From Clostridiales bacterium (GTDB lineage: Bacteria; Bacillota; Clostridia; Lachnospirales; WQUN01), in contig JAITPB010000212.1 in the NCBI GenBank assembly GCA_031289625.1, positions 1-12,119 on the forward strand: a DNA stretch of 12,119 nucleotides. The letters are read 5' to 3'. This document shows, piece by piece, positions 5,608 through 12,119 of this stretch (within the stretch, counting starts at the first letter, position 1; every line of letters begins with the position of its first letter). The position numbers and the translations under genes were made by a program. The notes beneath the pieces were generated by a model, which saw nothing but the letters and a program-made list of their open reading frames with translations, had not been told where the DNA came from and ran no database searches.

Positions 5608-8600
5608 TGAAAAAACTCACCCTGAGGCTTCTGCGCGGGATGAAAGGCTCGATGGGGCAGTTTTGGTCCATGGTTTTCATCATCGCGATTGGCTCCGCCA
5701 TGTTCGCAGGTATGAGCGCGGCGCATGAGGCCATGACTGACGGTGTAAACCAATATTTTGAAGCGCAGAACCTGGCGGATCTCTGGTGCTATTTTGAAGG
5801 CGTCACCCAGGATGAAATTGACAATCTTTTTTCCTCCAGCCAGGAAGTTATCGCGGCGGAAGGCCGCTACGCGTATCTCGCCAATCTTACCGCATTAGGT
5901 CACGAAAGCGAATTGCTCATCCGCAGCATTACGGGCATCAACCGATCGCTGCTGACGGAAGGCGCTATGCCGGAATATGCGAATGAAATTATCGTAGATA
6001 ACCAATACGCCGCGGTGAACAATTTAAAGCTTGGCGGCGCTTTGCCCATAGAAACGGAAACAGGTTCCAAATTTTTGACCATTACAGGGTTTTGCCGCAA
6101 TCCGGAAGCGGTCGTGATCCAAAAAGACGCTTTATCCGCTTCCGTAAACCACAGCGCGTTCGGCATTGCCTACGGAACCAACGAGACTTTGATCGATTTG
6201 AACCGCGCTTCGCCTTTGTATCAGGAACTGTTTCAGGAATTGAGTCAGACATTATCCGCCGCGCGCAATGAATTAAACGACGCCGATCAGCAAATTACAC
6301 AGGCGTGGGACGAGTATGAAAGCGCGAAACAGGACGTTGAAATGGAGCTCTCCGGCGCGCAGGAGAAGCTGGAAGATTCCAGCCAGAAAATTCATGAAGG
6401 CAGCCAGACGCTGACGAGCCAAAAAAAACAGGCGGAGAATCAATATAATGAATTGCGCATTAAATTAGAGGACGCCCAGCGGCAGCTGGAGGACGCGAAA
6501 CAACAATCGGAACGGGAGCTGGAAAAAGCGAAATCGGCTCTGGACAGCGCAAAACAACAAATTGAAGTCAATCAAGCCGAATGGGAGAGTCAAAAGGAAA
6601 CCGCGACCCGTGAATACGAGGACGCGAAAAAACAAATTGCCGAGGCCGAGGTTCAATGGGAAGACGCGGCGCGCAAACTTCAGGAGACGCAAGCTGAATT
6701 GGACAGCGCCAAACAGGAACTAGACGGCGAACAAGCTGAACTGGCGCGCACGGAACAGGAAGGGCGGGCGCAGCTCCTCGAAGGGGCGGAGCAGATCGAG
6801 GACGCGCGAAACCAATTGCTGCAAAAGCAAACGCAAGCGGAGGCTGAACTGGAAGATGCGCAAACCCAACTGGACAGCGCCCAAAATCAAATCCAAGCCG
6901 GCGAGTCTGAACTGAGGCTCCAAAAAAGCGCCGCCGCGCTTCAAACCGCGGACATAGAAGCAAAGCTTCGGGAAGCGGAAAAAGGACTGGAGGACAGCGA
7001 AAAAAACTTAAACGCGGAATACGCCCAATATCAAGCCATCCGCGAGATGCTCCCGCCAGAACAGCAAAGCATACAGGACGCGGCATTCGCGGGATATTTC
7101 GAGAACTTAGAAAACGAAAAAAGCCGTCTCACCGCCCCCAAAAACGAGCTGAATGAAAAAGCCAAGGAAGCGGAAGCCTTGTTCGCGCAAAAAGAAAACG
7201 AACTCGCGCAGGCGAAAGTGACGTATGCACAAAACGCAAGGGAATTGGCGGCGCAGCGAGCGAAAGCCGCGGCGCTTCTCGTAGAGGCGCAGACGGAAAT
7301 TGACAATCAGCAGATTGAGTTCAACGCAAAATGGGTGGAAGGAGAAGCCGGGCTGGAAGAGGCGAAGGGGCTGATCGCCGAAGCCGCATTGGAGTATGAT
7401 AAGGCGCGGCAAGAGTTTACCCAGCGCAAAGAACAAGCGGAAGCTGACTTGAAAGCGGCGCGGGAGGAGATTGACGCCAAACGCGCGAAGCTCGCAACGG
7501 AATGGAAAAATGGGCAGCGGCAGCTTGCAGAGGCCGAGGCCCAGATCGCCGAGGCAAAAGAGACATACGAGCGTAAAACGCGCGAGTACGCCTCCCAAAA
7601 AATGGACACGGAAAAGCAGCTCGCGGACGCACAAGCGGAAATAGACAACCAGCGGCGGCAGCTGGAGGAACAGCATGACCAGGGCCAGAGTTCCATCGCC
7701 TCAATAGAAGCGGCCATCGGCACGGCCCAACAGGCTTATGACGAAGGATTGAACGAATTTATTGATCAGAAAGAGAACCTTGAATCGCAGCTCGGTAAAG
7801 TGAACAATGAAATCTCCAGCCAGTATCACACGCTGACGGAAAAAAAGGCGGAGCTTGAGGACAAAGAAGAGGAAGTGCAGTCTAACTTGAAAACGGCTGT
7901 CACCAGTTATCAAGAGGTGCTTCTGCGCACAAACGAGCCTGAAGCTGTCAAAAATCTAGTCCGCCAAAATGAAAAATACATAGCCGCTATAGAACGAAAA
8001 GATCACACCAGCTACATTGCTGTCGACGCCTCCCTCGATCCCATCCGTAAGTTGTCGTTTATATTGCCGGTGATTTTTTTCCTGGTAGCGGCGGTCATCG
8101 CGTTTATCTCCATCTCAAAAATGGTGGACGTCCAGCGGACGCAGATCGCGGTGATGCGCGCGATTGGCGTTCCCAAATGGAAAATACAGGCGGTCTTTTT
8201 GTTGTACGCTTTCGCGGCCGCGTTTCTTGGATCTGTCGGGTTTTCCCTTTTTGGAAACATTTTCATACCGCAATATCTGATCAAGGCCTTTACCATAACG
8301 CTGGATATGCCTAAGATCTATGTGCCCATTTATCCCGCGTATATGGCCGTCATTCTGGCGCTGGCTTTTTTATTTACGGGAAGCGCGGCGCTGTTGGCGG
8401 CGCGCAGGACGCTGTCGGAAAATCCGGCGCAAGGAATGCGCCCCAGCGCGCCTAAGGTCATGAAAGCCACTTGGATCGAACGCATTGAGTCTTTCTGGAG
8501 CCGCCTAAGCGCCATGAGCAAGATGGCGTGCCGGTCTATGCTGCGCAATAAATCGCGCATTTTACTCAGTTCTATCGGCATCATAGGGAGTGAGGCGCTG

Positions 8601-9584
8601 CTGATGACGGGGTTTTCTCTGCGCAGCGGCGCGGCGGCGGTTCTGGACGCCCAGGTGGACATCGCAAACTATGATGTGTTTGTTACTTACAGCGAGCCTT
8701 CCAGCGCTAGCCCGCTGTTTTTTCCCTTTGACGCGGAGATACTGGAATGGGCGGATGTTAAGCAAGCGACGGTTCAGGTGGGGCAGGGCGTCCCTATCCG
8801 GGTGCAGATGCTGGAAAGCGGAAACCGCTTGATAAATTTTCTTGATAAACATGGAAATAAAGTGCCTTTCGGGAAAGACAGCTGCATCATACCGCGCGCC
8901 ATTGCTGAGGAGTACGGCTTGGCGATCGGCGGCGCATTGACGCTGACGGTGAATGACGCCGCGTATACTTTTACCATCACCGGGATCAATGAACAATATC
9001 TTTCCAAAAGAATTTTTTTGGATATAGAGGCGGCGGAAAACGCGGGCATCCGTGTAGACAGAGAGATGGCTTTTGTTAAACTGCGTAACCCGGCTGACAT
9101 CGCGGAGGTGGAGAATTCTGGCCTTTTTTCCAGCGTAGTGACAAAACAGAGTTACGTTGACAAAGCCGCGGAAGTCATGACGGTGGTGAACGCTATCATC
9201 GCGCTTTTGATCGTAGCCTCTTCTATTTTGGCGATAGCGGTGGTGTACAACGTCTCTTCGGTCAACATTCTGGATCGCACGCAGGAATACGCGACGGTTC
9301 TGGCGCTGGGCTACTCTGTGAAACAGGTGAATGGGATGATCATCGCGGAAAATATTTTTCTGACGGCATTCGGAGCTTCACTGGGGATGCCGCTGGGCTT
9401 TATGCTGTTCCAATATCTGATCCGGCTCCTCTCGCGGGATGATCTGACCTTAAACAATCGTTTCAGCGTGGGCGCCGCCGTGGGTTCCATACTGTTTTCA
9501 TTTGCGCTGGCAGCGCTGTCCAACGCGCTGCTGCGCCATAAAATTCAAAAAATACCTTTGACGGAATGCTTAAAGGGCGTATAA
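5607..9584 (+). CDS. FtsX/MacB-type ABC permease with a giant extracellular coiled coil (1325 aa)
   Basis: This is a membrane permease of the FtsX/MacB superfamily in the cytoplasmic membrane, partner of the upstream ATPase. Predicted membrane segments are at about residues 20-40, 815-837, 860-884, 908-932, 984-1008, 1192-1216, 1245-1270 and 1287-1308, giving two 1+3 halves. Each half carries the FtsX-like signature after its second segment (RTQIAVMRAIGVPKWKI at 844-860; RTQEYATVLALGYSVKQV at 1224-1241). The first extracellular domain has a MacB-like globular part (about 45-200), then a Gln/Glu/Ala/Lys-rich coiled coil from about 205 to 775. The second extracellular domain (about 1010-1185) is small and globular without a coil. 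The coil is interrupted near its middle by MLPPEQQ (481-487). Its distal arm repeats every 57 residues. Ordinary members of this family are roughly 400-850 aa, so the extra length is the coil. Possible roles are export, envelope remodelling or signal transmission across the wall. The sequence does not decide between them. Confidence 0.92.
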   Translation: MKKLTLRLLRGMKGSMGQFWSMVFIIAIGSAMFAGMSAAHEAMTDGVNQYFEAQNLADLWCYFEGVTQDEIDNLFSSSQEVIAAEGRYAYLANLTALGHESELLIRSITGINRSLLTEGAMPEYANEIIVDNQYAAVNNLKLGGALPIETETGSKFLTITGFCRNPEAVVIQKDALSASVNHSAFGIAYGTNETLIDLNRASPLYQELFQELSQTLSAARNELNDADQQITQAWDEYESAKQDVEMELSGAQEKLEDSSQKIHEGSQTLTSQKKQAENQYNELRIKLEDAQRQLEDAKQQSERELEKAKSALDSAKQQIEVNQAEWESQKETATREYEDAKKQIAEAEVQWEDAARKLQETQAELDSAKQELDGEQAELARTEQEGRAQLLEGAEQIEDARNQLLQKQTQAEAELEDAQTQLDSAQNQIQAGESELRLQKSAAALQTADIEAKLREAEKGLEDSEKNLNAEYAQYQAIREMLPPEQQSIQDAAFAGYFENLENEKSRLTAPKNELNEKAKEAEALFAQKENELAQAKVTYAQNARELAAQRAKAAALLVEAQTEIDNQQIEFNAKWVEGEAGLEEAKGLIAEAALEYDKARQEFTQRKEQAEADLKAAREEIDAKRAKLATEWKNGQRQLAEAEAQIAEAKETYERKTREYASQKMDTEKQLADAQAEIDNQRRQLEEQHDQGQSSIASIEAAIGTAQQAYDEGLNEFIDQKENLESQLGKVNNEISSQYHTLTEKKAELEDKEEEVQSNLKTAVTSYQEVLLRTNEPEAVKNLVRQNEKYIAAIERKDHTSYIAVDASLDPIRKLSFILPVIFFLVAAVIAFISISKMVDVQRTQIAVMRAIGVPKWKIQAVFLLYAFAAAFLGSVGFSLFGNIFIPQYLIKAFTITLDMPKIYVPIYPAYMAVILALAFLFTGSAALLAARRTLSENPAQGMRPSAPKVMKATWIERIESFWSRLSAMSKMACRSMLRNKSRILLSSIGIIGSEALLMTGFSLRSGAAAVLDAQVDIANYDVFVTYSEPSSASPLFFPFDAEILEWADVKQATVQVGQGVPIRVQMLESGNRLINFLDKHGNKVPFGKDSCIIPRAIAEEYGLAIGGALTLTVNDAAYTFTITGINEQYLSKRIFLDIEAAENAGIRVDREMAFVKLRNPADIAEVENSGLFSSVVTKQSYVDKAAEVMTVVNAIIALLIVASSILAIAVVYNVSSVNILDRTQEYATVLALGYSVKQVNGMIIAENIFLTAFGASLGMPLGFMLFQYLIRLLSRDDLTLNNRFSVGAAVGSILFSFALAALSNALLRHKIQKIPLTECLKGV
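7125..7979 (+). repeat. Diverged 57-residue (171-bp) tandem repeats in the permease coiled coil
   Basis: Five consecutive 57-residue units occupy permease residues 507-563, 564-620, 621-677, 678-734 and 735-791; the last is only partly helical. The clearest marker is an (I/L)xxAxxxY motif with Tyr at 540, 597, 654, 711 and 768, exactly 57 apart with no gaps. A second marker, EID/EIS, falls at 564, 621, 678 and 735. A third is W576/W633/H690, each followed three residues later by Gly (579, 636, 693). Fifty-seven residues equals five heptads plus two hendecads, which is compatible with an uninterrupted coil. The DNA copies are diverged, so the duplication is old. Confidence 0.75.
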
Positions 9585-9645
9585 TAACAGGCTTGCGATA
9601 ACAGTATTATCAAAAATTGCGCCGGGCTATGATTTAGCCAGAGAT

Positions 9646-9674
9646 CTACCGCCCGCTGAAGCGGGCGGTAGTTT
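9646..9674. terminator. Perfect GC-rich hairpin between the convergent permease and mutS2 genes
   Basis: CTACCGCCCGC (9646-9656) and GCGGGCGGTAG (9661-9671) form a perfect 11-bp stem with a TGAA tetraloop. Only TTT (9672-9674) follows on the + strand, and no T-run follows on the - strand, so it is a poor textbook intrinsic terminator despite its placement between two converging genes. It may be a transcription barrier, an RNA 3'-end stabiliser, or a copy of a dispersed palindromic repeat. The rest of the 9585-9683 gap holds a small GGCTA/TAGCC inverted repeat (9625-9629 with 9635-9639), followed on the - strand by TTTTT at 9616-9612. Confidence 0.55.
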
Positions 9675-9683
9675 AGTCCATTC

Positions 9684-12068
9684 TCACGCCAGATCTACAA
9701 TGGTTACGCCGTCTTCCCCTTCGCCGTACACACCGAAACGATAGCTCTTGATATGAACGCGCTTCTTTAGCAAATTCTGTATGGCCGCACGCAGTGCGCC
9801 GGTTCCCTTCCCATGGATGATAACAGCTTGCGGCAGCCCCGCCAAAAAAGCGTCGTCTAAATATTTGTCCGCTTTATCCACCCCTTCTTCGACTAAACAG
9901 CCTCTGATGTCAATTTCGGGGGCAATGGTCTGGCTCTTGCCGGACTTCATGTGACGCGCCGCCGCTCCCATGGCTGGCCGCGCGGCTTGTTTCGTTTCGT
10001 CCAGAGACAGATGAGAGACATGAATTTTCACTTTCATGCTCCCCGCCTGGATCAGCACGTCCCCGTTCGGATCGAGCCCGGAAATGACGGAGCCGCTTTG
10101 GTTCAGCGTATGAATGTACACCCTGTCTCCGTTTTTCAAATGTTTGGGCAGAGGCCGCAGTTCTTTGGACGGCGCCTGAAGCGCGGCGATGTCTTCATCA
10201 AAAGCCGCCGCTTTGTCCCGGAGGGATTGCCTGGCGGTTTCCGATTGCTTGTGGTTTTGCTCCCGAAGCTGCTTTTGGTATTCTTTCAGCAGGCGATCCG
10301 CTTCGTCTTTCGCCTGGCGCATGACTTTCCGCGCTTCCTCTTTGGCTTCCAGAAGAATTTTGCCGCGCTGTTCCGCGAGCTTTTCTTTCTGCTTTTCAAA
10401 CTCCACTTTCAGTTTTTCGGCTTCCCGGCGAAAAATTTCCGCCCGTTCTTTTTCTAACATAACAGTTTTTTTATTGATTTCCAAATCCGCAATCATATCT
10501 TCAAAACGTACGTCCTCATGGCTCAGGACCTCTTTGGCCTGATCGATAATAAACTCCGGCAGACCCAAGCGCCTTGAAATGGCAAACGCGTTGGACTTGC
10601 CCGGGATGCCGATCAGCAATCGGTATGTTGGGCGCAGCGTCTCCACGTCGAACTCGCAGGACGCGTTTTCTGCGCCTTCCGTCGACAGCGCATATACTTT
10701 CAGTTCGCTGTAATGCGTGGTCACGGCGGTACGGATTTGTCTGCCGCGCAGATATTCCAGAATGGCCCTGGCCAGGGCCGCGCCTTCGGCTGGATCTGTG
10801 CCCGCGCCCAGTTCGTCTAAAAGCACCAGCGAATTGTCCGTGACAAATTCCAGAACGCTGACAATATTGTTCATGTGAGAGGAAAAAGTGCTGAGGCTTT
10901 GTTCAATAGACTGTTCATCGCCAATGTCGGCGAAGATTTCATCAAAGACGGCAAGCTCCGACAGATCGGAAGCGGGAATGTGCAGACCGGCCTGCCCCAT
11001 GAGGCTGAACAGGCCGAGCGTTTTTAAGGCGACGGTTTTTCCGCCGGTGTTGGGGCCGGTGATTAAAAGCGTGGTAAAATCCCCGCCCAGGATTATATCC
11101 GTGGGCACGACCGTTTCACCGGCCAGTAAAGGATGCCGGCCTTTTTGAATGTTGATGAGGCCCCGCGTATTAAAAATCGGCTCGGAAGCTTTCATGGAGA
11201 GAGACAGCTCTCCCTTGGCAAAGGCAAAATCCAACTGCGTCAATAAATCAATGTCCGCGGACAGCGCGTCGCTTTCCCCGGCGATCAGCGCGGAGAGTTT
11301 GCGCAAGACAGCGTCCACTTCTTCTTTTTCATCCGCGCGCAGTTCTTTGACGCGGTTGTTTAGCTGCACAACGCTCATAGGCTCCATAAATACCGTGGCC
11401 CCTGTAGAAGACTGGTCATGAACCATGCCGGGAAATACGCCGCGGTATTCCAGCTTGATCGGTACGCAGTAGCGATCGTTCCGAATGGTGATGACGCTGT
11501 CTTGCAGCATGTTTTTATAACTTTGGGAATGAATGACGCTGTTCAGCTGTTCGCGGATCCGATCATTGGCGGCCTTCACGCTTCTGCGGATTTCGTAGAG
11601 CCTGGGGCTGGCGTCGTCCGCCAGCTCTTCTTCATTCGCCACGCAGCGGGTGATTTCTTTTTCCAGGGCTGCTGGCGCTTGAATCGCTTCAAACAGAGGC
11701 ATAAGCAAGGGGAAAGAAGCGGAGAACGCGTCAGAGGCGCGATCGCCGCCGCTGTATTGTACCGCTTTGCGGCAGACATAAATAAAATCACCGGCGCGCA
11801 GCAATTCGCCGATGGAGAGCGTGCCGCCGGCAGCCGCGCGTTTTAAGGCCGGGCGAATGTCGTGTATGCCGCCCAAGGGCAGCGAGCCTTTTCGCAAAAC
11901 CATGGCGGCGGCTTCGGACGTTTCTTTTTGCCAGCGGGTGATTTCCAGAATGTCCGTGGAGGGCCGCAGCGCTATGGCGCGCTCTTTGCCCATAACGGAA
12001 ATGGCCTTGCCGGCCAGGCGTTCCAATATTTTATCGTACTCTAAAGTTTGAAGGGCTTTTTTGTTCAT
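9684..12068 (-). CDS. mutS2: MutS2 family ATPase/Smr nuclease (ribosome rescue / anti-recombination)
   Basis: This 794-aa protein is the usual length for MutS2. Residues count from the ATG at 12068. A MutS-like core and clamp region leads to the ABC-type ATPase: Walker A GPNTGGKT (338-345), signature region STFSSHMN (393-400), Walker B LVLLDELGAGTDP (414-426), and TTHY (450-453). A long Glu/Lys-rich coiled coil follows (about 522-632), then a KOW-like beta segment (about 643-689), then a C-terminal Smr domain with DIRG (720-723) and HGKGTGALR (752-760). The N-terminal mismatch-recognition domain of MutS is absent, as expected for MutS2. Known roles are splitting of collided ribosomes in Bacillus and suppression of recombination in Helicobacter. 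The frame opens 24 nt earlier at a TTG (12092), but GGGGAGG at 12080-12086 lies 11 nt from the ATG at 12068 and inside that extension, so the ATG is preferred. It converges with the permease gene. Confidence 0.95.
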   Translation of the reverse strand: MNKKALQTLEYDKILERLAGKAISVMGKERAIALRPSTDILEITRWQKETSEAAAMVLRKGSLPLGGIHDIRPALKRAAAGGTLSIGELLRAGDFIYVCRKAVQYSGGDRASDAFSASFPLLMPLFEAIQAPAALEKEITRCVANEEELADDASPRLYEIRRSVKAANDRIREQLNSVIHSQSYKNMLQDSVITIRNDRYCVPIKLEYRGVFPGMVHDQSSTGATVFMEPMSVVQLNNRVKELRADEKEEVDAVLRKLSALIAGESDALSADIDLLTQLDFAFAKGELSLSMKASEPIFNTRGLINIQKGRHPLLAGETVVPTDIILGGDFTTLLITGPNTGGKTVALKTLGLFSLMGQAGLHIPASDLSELAVFDEIFADIGDEQSIEQSLSTFSSHMNNIVSVLEFVTDNSLVLLDELGAGTDPAEGAALARAILEYLRGRQIRTAVTTHYSELKVYALSTEGAENASCEFDVETLRPTYRLLIGIPGKSNAFAISRRLGLPEFIIDQAKEVLSHEDVRFEDMIADLEINKKTVMLEKERAEIFRREAEKLKVEFEKQKEKLAEQRGKILLEAKEEARKVMRQAKDEADRLLKEYQKQLREQNHKQSETARQSLRDKAAAFDEDIAALQAPSKELRPLPKHLKNGDRVYIHTLNQSGSVISGLDPNGDVLIQAGSMKVKIHVSHLSLDETKQAARPAMGAAARHMKSGKSQTIAPEIDIRGCLVEEGVDKADKYLDDAFLAGLPQAVIIHGKGTGALRAAIQNLLKKRVHIKSYRFGVYGEGEDGVTIVDLA

Positions 12069-12119
12069 GCGAGTCTGCGCCTCCCCATGCAACAGTTTAT
12101 AGTTTGCAGTATATCATTT

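Noticed and set aside
6568..7723. Several minus-strand open frames opposite the coiled coil (for example 6568-7086, 7107-7676, 7307-7723)
   Set aside because: They are antisense shadows of the repetitive Gln/Glu/Ala codons. Their Phe/Leu/Arg- or Ser/Ala-rich translations have no family features and no ribosome binding sites were evident.
6219..7931. Repetitive DNA considered as a CRISPR array or satellite
   Set aside because: The repetition is diverged, fully in frame, and explained by coiled-coil protein structure. There are no identical direct repeats with unique spacers.
12069..12092. Eight-residue N-terminal extension of MutS2 from TTG 12092
   Set aside because: It is a TTG without an upstream ribosome binding site, and the only GGAGG lies inside the extension, serving the ATG at 12068.
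12096..12101. TATAAA on the minus strand as a mutS2 -10 box
   Set aside because: A -35 box at normal spacing would fall beyond the end of the window, so a promoter cannot be supported.

Overview
The window reads as part of a chromosome from an anaerobic, fermentative Firmicute, most likely a clostridium. The evidence is an Hnd-type multi-subunit [FeFe] hydrogenase, a MutS2/Smr protein, strong GGAGG-type ribosome binding sites, and an exporter-like ABC permease typical of Gram-positive bacteria. The taxonomy is inferred from gene content only. No mobile element, tRNA, rRNA or CRISPR array was seen.

Layout. (1) Positions 17-487 (+) encode a small secreted protein of unknown function. It ends at a bidirectional hairpin terminator (493-533) shared with the operon that converges on it. 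(2) Positions 4666 down to 537 (-) hold a compact four-gene operon, hndA-hndB-hndC-hndD. It encodes an NAD(P)-linked [FeFe] hydrogenase of the type shown elsewhere to be electron-bifurcating. The junctions are abutting, overlapping or 12 nt apart, and each downstream gene has its own ribosome binding site. (3) Positions 4667-4902 are a divergent regulatory region. It has a good sigma-A-type promoter for the rightward genes, an inverted repeat over its -10 box, and a weak Rex-like site upstream of hndA. (4) Positions 4903-9584 (+) encode a two-gene ABC system: a 234-aa ATPase and a 1325-aa FtsX/MacB-type permease. The permease has a roughly 570-residue coiled coil inserted in its first extracellular domain. 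(5) Positions 9585-9683 are a short convergent intergenic region dominated by a perfect 11-bp GC-rich hairpin. (6) Positions 12068 down to 9684 (-) encode MutS2.

How the parts work together. The hnd subunits form one electron-transfer machine. HndC binds NAD(P)H/FMN, HndA and HndB carry [2Fe-2S] clusters, HndC and HndD carry ferredoxin-type clusters, and the H-cluster of HndD makes or oxidises H2. The H-cluster maturases are not in the window. The ATPase and giant permease are translationally coupled and should form one complex in the cytoplasmic membrane.

The least ordinary structure is in the permease. The distal half of its coiled coil is built from an exact 57-residue (171-bp) period, and a Pro-Pro break sits at the centre of the coil. 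This suggests a long antiparallel hairpin projecting tens of nanometres outward.
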